NCBI GenBank assembly: GCA_902761685.1
Contig: CACWLI010000001.1
Coordinates: 1-64,000, forward strand
Source: an uncultured Erysipelotrichaceae bacterium
Lineage (GTDB): Bacteria; Bacillota_I; Bacilli_A; RF39; UBA660
Length of the DNA: 64,000 nt
Reading direction: 5' to 3'
Positions 32,717-42,400 of the stretch are shown here, in pieces; positions within the stretch are counted from its first letter, which is position 1, and every line of letters starts with the position of its first letter. The notes beneath the pieces are model-generated. The model saw nothing but the letters and a program-made list of their open reading frames with translations, searched no databases and had not been told where the DNA came from. Both the position numbers and the translations under genes were made by a program.

Positions 32717-33713
32717 TCTTGCTGTAGTAATATCAATTATAGTTATAGTTTTATTAATAATTTTTAATAAACCAGAAGTAGAAGTAACTGTTTATACTAT
32801 GGATGAATATGTTAAATTAATTGGTCCTAATATAAAAGAAGAAGTAAAAGAAAATTATATTATAAAAGATTATGAAGATTATACAAGAATTATTGATTCT
32901 AATGTGTTAGTTGAAAGTGACTTTGAAAATAATAATTATGTATTACTAGATATTAAATATGATCCATGTAGTGAAGATAATTTAATTCCATATGAACATA
33001 GTTTTAGTGGTAATGAAATAAATATTAAGGTTGCATATACGGCTTCTTGTGGATTATGTGCTCAAAAAGATATGTATTATTTAATGAAAGTTAGTAAAAA
33101 TATTAATTATGTAGATATTCAATATGACTTTACAGCAACTAATAAAATAGAATGTGATAGTAATATTGAATATAAACCAATAATATATTTATATCCAACA
33201 GAAGAAATGGATATTAGTGTTAAACTAGTTGATTCAAATAGACTTGATTTAACATATCCAAAATATAATGGATTATGGAGTGTTCATGCATATAGTGATG
33301 GTAGACTTATTGATAATAATACTAATAGAGAATTATATGGACTTTATTGGCAAGGAAAAAATCACTATGCTAGGGTAATGGATGATGGATTTGTTGTAAA
33401 AGGAGAAGATACAATTGCGTTTCTTGAAGAAAAATTAGAATATTTAGGACTTAATGAAAGAGAAAGCGAAGAATTCATTATTTATTGGTTACCTAAATTA
33501 GAAAAGAATAAATATAATTATATAAGATTTGAAACAATGGATGAAATTAATAATTATATGAGATTAGATGTTGATCCTGCACCAGATACTATTATTCGTG
33601 TATATATGAATTTTAAAGCACTAGATAAATATATAAATGTAAAAGAACAAAGACTAAGAAGTGTTAAAAGAAGTGGCTATACATTAGTTGAGTGGGGTGG
33701 AAGTGAAATGTAA
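32694..33713 (+). CDS. Membrane-anchored extracellular protein with a conserved 'KPIIYLYPTE' domain
   Basis: 339 residues. The N-terminus (MKKKVIISLAVVISIIVIVLLII) is an uncleaved signal anchor without a lipobox Cys. Residues about 160-335 hold a domain common in gut Bacillota but unnamed as far as I know: KPIIYLYPTEEMDISVKL, LTYPKYNGLWSVHAYSDGRL, LYGLYWQGK, a VKGEDTIAFLEEKLEYLGLNERE helix and FIIYWLPKLEKN. Two CxxC-like Cys occur upstream (SCGLCAQKDM). Function unknown. Confidence 0.78.
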   Translation: MKKKVIISLAVVISIIVIVLLIIFNKPEVEVTVYTMDEYVKLIGPNIKEEVKENYIIKDYEDYTRIIDSNVLVESDFENNNYVLLDIKYDPCSEDNLIPYEHSFSGNEINIKVAYTASCGLCAQKDMYYLMKVSKNINYVDIQYDFTATNKIECDSNIEYKPIIYLYPTEEMDISVKLVDSNRLDLTYPKYNGLWSVHAYSDGRLIDNNTNRELYGLYWQGKNHYARVMDDGFVVKGEDTIAFLEEKLEYLGLNERESEEFIIYWLPKLEKNKYNYIRFETMDEINNYMRLDVDPAPDTIIRVYMNFKALDKYINVKEQRLRSVKRSGYTLVEWGGSEM

Positions 33714-33740
33714 AAAGATATTCATGTAATATCTTTTTTT
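33713..33740 (+). terminator. Terminator
   Basis: AAAAAGATATT/AATATCTTTTTTT hairpin right after the stop codon. Confidence 0.75.
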
Positions 33741-33779
33741 AATGTTTTGTGGTATATTTTTTATAGAATAGGTGATTAT

Positions 33780-34823
33780 ATGAAAAAGTTTTTGTTTTTG
33801 ATTTGTTCTTTTTTAATTGGTTTTTACTATGTTAATGCAGATACTTTATTTGTGTTTTCTATGAAAGAGAATAATTATAGTGATTTAAAAGTAAATGACA
33901 TTACATGTATAGATATAATGTCTGATGCTAGAAATGATATAGATGAAGCTAATATACACATTAATTATTCAAATGAATATTTTGATTTTGTTCCATATGA
34001 TAATAATAGTGATGTTTATTTAAATAATGGATGGAAATTAAATGAAATAAAATATGAAAAGAATGATTATGAATTTGATGACCCTAATAATTATGGATAT
34101 GTAAGATTTAATTTAACAGGTGGGCCTCAGCTATTAATAAATGAAAGTAAAAATTATAATTTAATTACTAAGGTATGTTTTAAAGCTAAAGCTACTACTG
34201 GTGAATCTAGTGCATATATTTCATTAAATGATAAAAAAACTACTGTTAGATATGATGATGAAATTTATGCTAATATAGTTGATAGTATTTTATATTATGA
34301 TATAAAAGATACTATTACTAATCACTTAGTTGATTCAAGTTTATCTAGTTTAAATATTTTAGAATATAAAGCCACTTTATCTAAAGCTGAAATATTTAAC
34401 GTAAAAAAAGATTTATATAAATATTTTCCAAATTATTATAAATATGAAATTAATTATATTGAGGACTTAGATATTGAACCATTTTGTTCTAGTATTAATT
34501 GTGAAATAAAATATTATAAAAATGATGCTGAAATAGAAGGAATTAATTCTATTGAATATGATAATACTGATATAACAATTGTTTCTACAGTAGATGGTGT
34601 TTCTTCTACATATAAATTATTTTTTAATAAAAAGTCATCTACTCCAATTAAAAATGAAGAAAGTGTTAATGATACTAGTACAGAAGTAGTTGAGGAAGAG
34701 AATGGTTTTGATTTTAAACTTATATTATTAATAGCTTTACCTGTAATAGCAATTGTAGTAATAGTAGTTCTAATCATTTCAAATAAAAAGAAAAATAAAT
34801 GGAAAAAAAGATTTGATATTTAA
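33780..34823 (+). CDS. Surface protein with signal peptide and C-terminal membrane anchor
   Basis: 347 residues from the ATG at 33780, which follows AGGTGA at 33770-33775. Signal peptide (MKKFLFLICSFLIGFYYVNA), an extracellular beta-rich region with a cohesin-like pattern (DIDEANIHINYSNEYFDF, then LITKVCFKAKA) to about residue 180, a second small beta domain, a charged stalk, and a C-terminal helix (FKLILLIALPVIAIVVIVVLII) with a Lys-rich tail. There is no LPxTG sortase motif; it is anchored by its helix. Function unknown. Confidence 0.8.
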   Translation: MKKFLFLICSFLIGFYYVNADTLFVFSMKENNYSDLKVNDITCIDIMSDARNDIDEANIHINYSNEYFDFVPYDNNSDVYLNNGWKLNEIKYEKNDYEFDDPNNYGYVRFNLTGGPQLLINESKNYNLITKVCFKAKATTGESSAYISLNDKKTTVRYDDEIYANIVDSILYYDIKDTITNHLVDSSLSSLNILEYKATLSKAEIFNVKKDLYKYFPNYYKYEINYIEDLDIEPFCSSINCEIKYYKNDAEIEGINSIEYDNTDITIVSTVDGVSSTYKLFFNKKSSTPIKNEESVNDTSTEVVEEENGFDFKLILLIALPVIAIVVIVVLIISNKKKNKWKKRFDI

Positions 34824-34853
34824 AAAAAGATATTAGTTTAACTAATATCTTTT
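34823..34853. terminator. Bidirectional terminator
   Basis: AAAGATATTAGTT/AACTAATATCTTT palindrome between convergent genes. Confidence 0.78.
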
Positions 34854-36204
34854 ATAATGCAGCCATTATGTATTTCAAAATAAATAAGAAAGAGAATATA
34901 TATATAATTGGGGATACTTCTTTTTCTTTTCCACTATATAAGTTAATAATAGCATAGAAGACAAATCCAAATTCAATTCCAGTCGTAATTGAATATGCTA
35001 GTGGCATCATTATTATTGTAAAAAATGCAGGAATTGCTATCATGTAATCTTTCCAATTAATTGATCCAATATTTTCTATCATTGATACTCCAATTAGTAT
35101 TAATACAGGTGCAACTGCAGCCATTGGAACGCATTCAATAATAGGGTATGCAAATAGTGCAACTATAAATAATAATGCTACAAATACTGATGTAAGTCCT
35201 GTTCTACCTCCTGCTTCAATACCAGCACTACTTTCTAAATAAGTAGTAGCATTACTTGTTCCAAGACATGCTCCAATAATAGTACCACAAGAATCAGCAA
35301 TCATTGCTCTTTCTAAATTCTTTGGCATATTACCATCTTTATCAATTTTAAATATTCCAGATTTTTTACCTGTTCCAATAAATATACCAATTGTATCAAA
35401 TAAATCTGATATTAGTAGAGTAAATATAGTCATAAATACAACTAGTATTCCAGATTTAACACTAAATAATCCAGTAAAATCTAATTTGAATATTGTTGGT
35501 GCTATACTTGGTAGTATTTTATAATTAGTAAAGTTTGGTAAGGCTGTAACTCCAAGAGGAATTCCAAGTATTGTAGAGAATATTATGCCTTTTAAATAAG
35601 CACCCTTTCTTTTTTTGATTACTAAAATAGATGTAAATATTAATCCAAATATTGCAAGTAGTACACTATTTTGTGTTACATCTGTAATTCTTGGTACAAC
35701 ATTAGTAGCAATACCATTTTCAATACTTGATGCTGAGAATTCAATAATACCAGCATTTAATAATCCAACATATGTAATAAATAATCCAATTCCTACAGTT
35801 ATTGATTCTTGAAGAAATTGAGGAATAGATTTTATAATTATTTTTCTTAAACTAGTTAATGTAACTATCAAGTTTAAAATACCACATATAAATACTATTG
35901 CTAATCCTTGTTGCCAAGAGTATCCAAGTGCTCCACATATTGTATAAGTAAATAAACTACCAAGTCCAATGCCAGCACTAGAAGCATAAGGTACATTTGC
36001 ATATAAGCCTATTATTAAAGTGGCAAGAACTGTAGTTATAATTGTTGCTACATACACACTTCCATAGTCCATACCTGTTTGACTTAGTACACTAGGATTT
36101 ACAAATATTATATATGACATTGCCATAAATGTAGTCAGTCCTGCAATAAACTCTGTACTTATATTTGTTTTATTTTGCTTTAATTTAAATATTTTTTCTA
36201 TCAT
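34852..36204 (-). CDS. NCS2-family purine permease (guanine/hypoxanthine/adenine)
   Basis: 450 residues from the ATG at 36204 (GGAGAAG site; a longer frame upstream has no such site). About 12 to 14 helices. AzgA/PbuG-type NCS2 signatures: TEFIAGLTTFMAMSYIIFVNPSVLSQTG, YANVPYASSAGIGLGSLFTY, LISDLFDTIGIFIGTG, CLGTSNATTYLESSAGIEAGGRTGLTS. These match purine:H+ symporters of this branch. A -10-like TGTTATACT lies at 36232-36224 on the minus strand. The upstream gap is shared with a retron, and no purine riboswitch was found. Confidence 0.93.
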   Translation of the reverse strand: MIEKIFKLKQNKTNISTEFIAGLTTFMAMSYIIFVNPSVLSQTGMDYGSVYVATIITTVLATLIIGLYANVPYASSAGIGLGSLFTYTICGALGYSWQQGLAIVFICGILNLIVTLTSLRKIIIKSIPQFLQESITVGIGLFITYVGLLNAGIIEFSASSIENGIATNVVPRITDVTQNSVLLAIFGLIFTSILVIKKRKGAYLKGIIFSTILGIPLGVTALPNFTNYKILPSIAPTIFKLDFTGLFSVKSGILVVFMTIFTLLISDLFDTIGIFIGTGKKSGIFKIDKDGNMPKNLERAMIADSCGTIIGACLGTSNATTYLESSAGIEAGGRTGLTSVFVALLFIVALFAYPIIECVPMAAVAPVLILIGVSMIENIGSINWKDYMIAIPAFFTIIMMPLAYSITTGIEFGFVFYAIINLYSGKEKEVSPIIYIFSFLFILKYIMAAL

Positions 36205-36310
36205 ACTATCTTCTCCAATTATAAGTATAACATAAAAAATACATGGATTCACTTTTTTTATAATTAGTATTTATATAGCTTTATTTTTTTAATATTTAAT
36301 GATATTATGT

Positions 36311-36472
36311 ATTTGAGCAATAGCGATTGGATTTATTTCCTACTTTAGTGAGTCACTAAGGGACTAATTAACTTAAGATATATAATTTGAATACTCCGAA
36401 TAGCTAAAATACGTTTTCAACGTATCATAATTGCTAATCTCCGTATTAAAATATCATTAGTATTGCTTAGAT
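36311..36472 (+). ncRNA. Retron msr-msd RNA
   Basis: The region upstream of the retron RT folds as expected. Arm a1 ATTTGAGCAATA (36311-36322) pairs over 12 positions (two wobbles) with a2 TATTGCTTAGAT (36461-36472). After a1 comes AGCG, giving a candidate branching G at 36323. The msr part has GGA/TCC and a CTTTAGT/ACTAAGG hairpin (36343-36361). The msd is a long hairpin: GATAT (36377-36381) and ATTTGAATAC (36385-36394) with GTATTAAAATATC (36443-36455), tipped by ATACGTT-ttc-AACGTAT (36409-36425). Exact msd ends cannot be read from sequence. Confidence 0.8.
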
Positions 36473-36486
36473 TAGGAGGTAATGAT

Positions 36487-37428
36487 ATGTGGAATTATAC
36501 TGATAAAAGTAAAATTGTTGAATATTTATTATCTCTTAATCTTTTAAATTGTGAAAAAAAAGAATATATAAAGAAAATATATTCTATTAGTAATAACATA
36601 GAAAATAATTATAAAGTTTTTAAAATTAAAAAGAAAAATGGTAATTATAGAACAATATATTCACCAAACTCAACTCTTAAACATATTCAAAGACAATTGT
36701 TAAAAAATGTTTTATATGAAAGAAAACCATCAAAGTATGCTTGTGCATATAAAATTGGTTCAAGTCTTAGAGATAATGCAATATGCCATGTAAATAAAAA
36801 AATAATATTAAAATTAGACATTGAAAGTTTTTTTGATAGCATAGAATTCATGACAATATATAATTCTTGTTTTCCTTTAGAATTATATCCTAAAGAAATT
36901 GGTATGCTATTTACTTATTTATGTTCATATGATGATTATTTACCACAAGGTGCTCCTACTAGTGCATATATTTCAAATTTAGTTATGAGAGATTTTGATA
37001 TTAGTGTTGGATCATGGTGTGATAGTAATAATATATCTTATACTAGATATTGTGATGATATGACTTTTTCTGGTGATTTTAATGTAAGCGATGTAATTAG
37101 TAAAGTGAATAATGAATTAAAAAAACTTAGTTTAAATTTAAATAGAGAAAAAATACATGTAATTCATTCTAATAATTCACAAATAGTAACGGGAATAGTT
37201 GTCAATGACCATCTTCAAGTTAGCAGTAAATATAGAAATAATATTAGAAAAGAAATCTATTATATTAATAAATATGGTATTGAATCTCATCTAAAATATA
37301 TAAATTGTAATATTGATAAAAATATTTATTTAAGTAAACTATATGGAAAAGTATTATTTGTACTACAAATAAATAGTAATGATAAAGAATTTTTGAAATA
37401 TAAAGAATTTTTAAAGAGTTTAAAATAA
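36487..37428 (+). CDS. Retron reverse transcriptase
   Basis: 313 residues from the ATG at 36487, 6 bases after AGGAGGT (a TTG at 36463 would lie in the a2 arm). RT motifs in order: FKIKKKNGNYRTIYSPNSTLKHIQRQLL, the retron hallmark NAxxH as DNAICH, LKLDIESFFDSIE, LPQGAPTSAYISNLVMRDFD, the catalytic YTRYCDDMTFSGD (YxDD as YCDD), and the C-terminal VTG as SQIVTGIVVND. Normal length for a minimal retron RT; no fused effector domain. No convincing effector gene is adjacent. Confidence 0.93.
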   Translation: MWNYTDKSKIVEYLLSLNLLNCEKKEYIKKIYSISNNIENNYKVFKIKKKNGNYRTIYSPNSTLKHIQRQLLKNVLYERKPSKYACAYKIGSSLRDNAICHVNKKIILKLDIESFFDSIEFMTIYNSCFPLELYPKEIGMLFTYLCSYDDYLPQGAPTSAYISNLVMRDFDISVGSWCDSNNISYTRYCDDMTFSGDFNVSDVISKVNNELKKLSLNLNREKIHVIHSNNSQIVTGIVVNDHLQVSSKYRNNIRKEIYYINKYGIESHLKYINCNIDKNIYLSKLYGKVLFVLQINSNDKEFLKYKEFLKSLK

Positions 37429-37431
37429 ATT

Positions 37432-37475
37432 ATTGCAAAATTCAACATTTTTTATTGCAATTTTTTATTTTTTTT
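37432..37475 (+). terminator. Probable terminator after the retron RT
   Basis: TTGCAA...TTGCAA inverted repeat with a long, mostly T tail (37459-37476). The stem is short, so only moderately supported. Confidence 0.45.
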
Positions 37476-37554
37476 AATATAATTGACTTATATATGATAG
37501 ATAAGCTCTCTACCATGTATAAAATTGATAACTACTAGTCATTGGAGGAGTTTT

Positions 37555-38277
37555 ATGGCAAAGAAGGATGTAGTAGTTAAGGCTGATAGAGTAAGAAAAT
37601 GGCATAGGCTTGGTAGAATTATCAGGATATCATTATTACTTCTATTATTGTTATTAATTATCATCTATATTGTTCTTAAAATATTATTCGATGATGGAAG
37701 TTTTATCGTTACTCTTGATAACAATGATATGCTTTATAGTGGGCTTGCAATGTATGAAACATTGAATGATCCTACTGCCAAAAGAAGACTTAAAGCTGAA
37801 GATTTACAGTTTATGGATAACATTTCAATTAAATGGCTTCCTGATAATATAACTGAGGCAGAAGGTTCTCATAATGGTAAAAACTATATTGCGTACACAT
37901 TTTATATGGAAAACCAAGGCGATGTTAAATTAAATTATTGGTATTCTATTATAATGGATGATGTTATTAAACATGCAGATGAAGCATTAAGAATAATGAT
38001 ATATATCAATGATAAATCAACTGTTTATGCTAAAGGAAACAGCCTTAATGGAGAAGCTGAACCTGATACTAAGAAATTTAGGGAAGACAAGGATGGAACT
38101 ATAATCTTAGAGCAAAGGAAAGATATGGAAGCTGGAGATTTAGATAAAATTACAGTTGTTGTATGGATTGAGGGAGATGATCCTGAATGTACAGATGCTC
38201 TAATTGGTGGACATGTAAGGTTACATATGAAATTAATTGAAGAGCATGATTCGGATACTATAAAAGAATTGGAGTGA
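37555..38277 (+). CDS. SipW-class surface protein, 'WIEGxDPxC' family (member 1)
   Basis: 240 residues from the ATG at 37555 (GGAGGAG site). A basic start, then one membrane helix (residues 23-45, ISLLLLLLLLIIIYIVLKIL), then an extracellular beta domain that opens FIVTLDNNDMLYSGLAMYET. Near the C-terminus is ITVVVWIEGDDPECTDALIGG, echoed by IRVYMWIEGQDVDCENKASGA in the next gene, so the two share a domain. It begins the cluster running to 58.8 kb; its stop is 7 bases before the next start. Its helix lacks an obvious cleavage motif, so it may stay anchored. Confidence 0.72.
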   Translation: MAKKDVVVKADRVRKWHRLGRIIRISLLLLLLLLIIIYIVLKILFDDGSFIVTLDNNDMLYSGLAMYETLNDPTAKRRLKAEDLQFMDNISIKWLPDNITEAEGSHNGKNYIAYTFYMENQGDVKLNYWYSIIMDDVIKHADEALRIMIYINDKSTVYAKGNSLNGEAEPDTKKFREDKDGTIILEQRKDMEAGDLDKITVVVWIEGDDPECTDALIGGHVRLHMKLIEEHDSDTIKELE

Positions 38278-38284
38278 GGTTTAA

Positions 38285-39364
38285 ATGACAAGAAAAGAAA
38301 GAAAAAATGAAAGAAAAAAAAGATTAAAATCACTAATATTATTGTTGTTTTTAACAATTATATTATTAAGTACATCAACATATGCATGGTTCACATCAAA
38401 CAGAACTGTTACAATTGATCCAATTAATGTAAATGTTGCTGCTGCATCTGGTTTACAAATTTCAACTGATGCAACTGAATGGAAAGCATTAATTAATAAT
38501 AATGATATTACTACACCACAAAACTGGAGTGCTAATGTTAATCAATTTCCAAGTGAATTAGCACCTGTATCTACAGTAGGTGATACAAATGGGCAATTCC
38601 TAAAATTCTTTAAAGGAGTTGTTGAAGGTGATGCTAATAATGGTGGTGCTATGTCTTTAACTGCAACAGCTACACCAGAAGAAACAAAAGGAACAAACGG
38701 AGATTTTATTGCATTTGATATATTCTTAAAAGTTGATGATGCTGCAACTGTATATTTAGATAATGGTTCTGGAGTTACTGTTACTAGTGGTCAAGATGAT
38801 AAAGGCTTACAATTTGCAGCTAGATATGCGTTTGTAGTTCAAGGAACTGTAGCTTCTACAAATAATTCAGCAAGTGATACTGCTAATGCAATTGCATTAC
38901 CATCAAGTAATCCAGTAGATGTAATTATAGTTGAACCTAACTATGATGGACATAAAGCATCTGGTACTAACAATGCATCAACATATTATAACCAAACTGC
39001 ATCAACAGCAGATTCTGGTGTAGCAGCTATACCTTATTATGGTGTTAAAGCACCAGTTACAGATCCAGTTGTATTAGTTAATACTAACCCAGGTGGAACT
39101 GCTGATTCAAATTTATTTACAAGTGTTAATAAATTATATAAGACAAATGTTGCATATTCAACAGCATCTGCTACTGGAAAGAAATCATTCCAAAATAATA
39201 CAACAGAAATAACTAAAAAATTACCAATTTTTGATTTAACTGAAGGTATTACAAAAATAAGAGTATATATGTGGATTGAAGGACAAGATGTTGACTGTGA
39301 AAACAAAGCATCTGGTGCATATTTAACATATAAATTAGGATTTACTCTTGATGATGATGAATAG
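38285..39364 (+). CDS. SipW-class secreted (TasA-like) protein, 'WIEGxDPxC' family (member 2)
   Basis: 359 residues. A Lys/Arg-rich start, a hydrophobic helix and STSTYAWFTSNRTVTIDPINVNVAAASG at residues 31-58. TYAWF(T) after the helix is characteristic of predicted SipW-dependent signal peptides in Bacillota. The mature part is Thr/Ala/Asn-rich beta sandwich, lacking Cys except in the C-terminal WIEGQDVDC element. Probably an abundant fibre or surface-layer component. It starts 7 bases after the preceding stop and ends at a strong terminator. Confidence 0.8.
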   Translation: MTRKERKNERKKRLKSLILLLFLTIILLSTSTYAWFTSNRTVTIDPINVNVAAASGLQISTDATEWKALINNNDITTPQNWSANVNQFPSELAPVSTVGDTNGQFLKFFKGVVEGDANNGGAMSLTATATPEETKGTNGDFIAFDIFLKVDDAATVYLDNGSGVTVTSGQDDKGLQFAARYAFVVQGTVASTNNSASDTANAIALPSSNPVDVIIVEPNYDGHKASGTNNASTYYNQTASTADSGVAAIPYYGVKAPVTDPVVLVNTNPGGTADSNLFTSVNKLYKTNVAYSTASATGKKSFQNNTTEITKKLPIFDLTEGITKIRVYMWIEGQDVDCENKASGAYLTYKLGFTLDDDE

Positions 39365-39370
39365 TAAAAA

Positions 39371-39396
39371 AATAGTGCTTGAAAAAGCACTTTTTT
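39371..39396 (+). terminator. Terminator after the TasA-like gene
   Basis: AAGTGCTT-like hairpin: AGTGCTT-gaaa-AAGCACT followed by TTTTT. Confidence 0.75.
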
Positions 39397-39440
39397 ATTT
39401 GATTTTTAAATGTAAATTTGTTGTTTGATTTTCTTTAATA

Positions 39441-39449
39441 TGATATAAT
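39441..39449 (+). promoter_or_regulatory. Extended -10 promoter of the giant repeat protein
   Basis: TGATATAAT, 33 bases before the start codon at 39482. Confidence 0.6.
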
Positions 39450-39481
39450 TTTTAATAGAATGGGAAAGTAGGAAGTAATAG

Positions 39482-42400
39482 ATGTACAACAAAATTATTA
39501 AAAAAATTAAGGAAAACAAGTTACTAGTAGTATTATTACTCCTATTTTTTAGCTTGAATATTTTTGTTATATATAATACTTTTAGTGAAAAAACTACTTC
39601 TAGTATTTGGGATGGAAGTATAGCAACTAAATTTTCTGGTGGAGATGGAAGCGTTACAAAGCCATATATTATTAAAGATGGTAGTGAACTTGCATATTTA
39701 TTTACTTTAATTAATAGTGAAGACAACTCAGAATATTTTAATAAATTTTATTCATTACAAAATAATATTAATTTAAATGGAAAAGATTTTTCATTTGCTG
39801 AATATGATAAAAAATTTAGTGGTAATTTTAATGGTAATGGTTATTCAATATTTAATTTTAATATTAGCAAATACTATATCGATGAAGAAGAAAAAACAGC
39901 TTATGTTAGTTTACTTGATTCATTATATAGTTCTAACATTCATGATTTAAATATTAGAGATGTTACTTTTGTTGTAGATTCAGATGATATTATAAATAAT
40001 AGCGTTAAAAAAAGTAATTCTGATAATGAAGATGTTAATGCCAATGAGGCAGTTGTAATAGATAACAAAGATAATAGTGAAACTTCTAATAGTAGTGATA
40101 GTGAAAAAAATAAGATAGAAGAGAATATCAAAGATAATACTGATTCAACTATTGATTCAACACAAAATAATGAAAATGAAACTGAAAAAAACAGTGAAGA
40201 GTCTAAAGAAGAAGTAACAAATGAAAATACTGAAGATAATGTTAAAACTGAAGAAGAAAACACCAACGATGTTACTAAAGAAGGTAGTGAAGAAAATCTT
40301 GAAGTTGAAGAAAATCCTGATGAAGTTGTTCAAACTAAAATTGAAAACTTTGAGATTGCATTATTTAGAAATGTTGAACAAACAGTTTTAAATAATATTA
40401 GTATTAACAATATAAAAGTAAATTATAAGGGTAATCTTGAAATAGTTAGATCATCACTATTTGTGCTTAATGATGTTTCTAATAATAGAATTAGTAATAT
40501 TAATATAAATGGTGAAAGTACAATAAATGATACTACTGTATTAATAAACTATTATAATGATGCTAGTATTAATAACATTATTTCATCTACTAATTCTTTA
40601 ACTCTTATAAACAATTATGAGGAAGAAAATAGTACAATTTATAGTTATAAAATTGTAGATGGAAAGTTAACATTTGATAATAGTTATCCTGTTAAATCTA
40701 TTTTAGAAACTTTTAATAATAATTCAAATTATTTATGGAAATTTGAAAATAATCAATTTAGAATTGTTAATAATGGAAAAGATGATACTAAGAATACTTT
40801 AAAAGCAAGAAAAATGATTAGAAGTATTCCTAGTGGACATAAAAGCGGTATAGAAGGGGATACAGTTTATGTAAATGATTATGAATCTGATGCTAATTAT
40901 TATGATGGTTTAAACTATACATATTCTTCTGACTTTAAAACACCTACTACTGAAAAGAAAAATATTTATATTGATTCTAACTTGGTATTTGTACAAGTAA
41001 ACTATAGTGGAACAGACAAAAGTAATACTTATACAGGGTATGTTTCTAATAGTGAATCACAAAGCAAATATGTTTATTATAAAATATATAAAGTAAATGA
41101 TAATGGAACAGGGGATACTAGTGATGATTATGTTGAATTTGAATTAATTGATAATCCATTTGCTAGAAGACCAAATTCAAGAGTATTTAATGGATGGATT
41201 ACTGACTACGAAGGAGCAACAATTTCTCTTAACACTGATATCTATGTTAGAAGCATTAAAATACCTGTTACTTATAATGGAAATAATCCAAATAATATTA
41301 ATATAAATGTATATGCTGTTTGGGGCGAAGGATCTATTACTAATTATAGAAATAGTACATATGGTTATGCTTGGAGTGATACATTTAGTTATTTAAGTTC
41401 TAAGGGATTCCATTCTGTAAGTTCTTTTATAACAGAATACGAGAGTGTTACACCATATTATGTGAGGGCAACTGCTAGATATAATAGAACCTATCCTTCT
41501 GATGCTGTAAATAATTATGGCGAAGCATTAACAGGAACATGTAATTCTATATTTGGATGTACATACTATACTCATGCGACTGGATCATATAACGCAGGTA
41601 CAACATATTATGAATTAGATGGTACTATGCAAACACATACTGTTCAATCATATCAAGTATATCAGTCTGATATACCTGTTGGAGAATCAATAGCCGGTTA
41701 TTATAGACAAGTAACTATTCCAAGAAATGCTTCTACTACTGGTTACTTTGATACTAATGGTAATTCACTAAATGGTACATGTACAAGTAACAATTGTACT
41801 TGCTATGAATTAATACCATATTATGATGATAATGGTGATGAAGAAGTTGTAATATCTGGTACTTTGTATTATTACTTGACAACTAGAGACACAAATATAG
41901 TTGTTATGACTAGCAATGTATCTTCTACTTGGTCAAGTAACCAAAATAAACCATTTACTTTAACTGGTATTAACAATGGAACTAATTATTATACTAGTTA
42001 TTATTGGAATACTAGAAGTGCTTATGTTCAAGCTTATGCAGATACAAGAATAGAATTTTTAAGAATATATGGACCTGCCAACTTAAATACTGATACATCC
42101 CCAGGAGTTAGAAGTACAAATTATAATACTTCTCCTGCAGCTGGTGGTATGTTTGGAAATTATTATAATCTTAAAATTGGTAGAGGACTTGTAAGATATG
42201 ATGATTCTGCTTCTAACTTTACATATGTTGCTGGTGGTAATAATACTTCTACTGGTGGTAGTAGATCAAGTTTAACTAAGTATAGATTAATAATTGAATC
42301 AGGCTTTTATAATAACTTAAGTTTAACTAGTGTATTATATGGTAATAATAATAATCAAACAAGAGAATATTATATAGATGTAACAGGAATATATGGAAAT

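Noticed and set aside
36205..36486. Purine riboswitch before the NCS2 permease
   Set aside because: On the minus strand there is no purine-aptamer core, whereas the plus strand folds as a retron msr-msd.
34852..38277. The gene at 37555 as the retron effector
   Set aside because: It has the same C-terminal element as the next secreted protein and a terminator-like repeat separates it from the RT, so it belongs to the surface cluster; not excluded, but not supported.
39940..40266. Minus-strand Ser/Leu-rich frame and similar frames opposite long genes
   Set aside because: They are shadows of codon bias in the real plus-strand genes and have no ribosome sites; the same applies to frames at 18285-18611, 38025-38357, 39037-39390 and 44075-44590.
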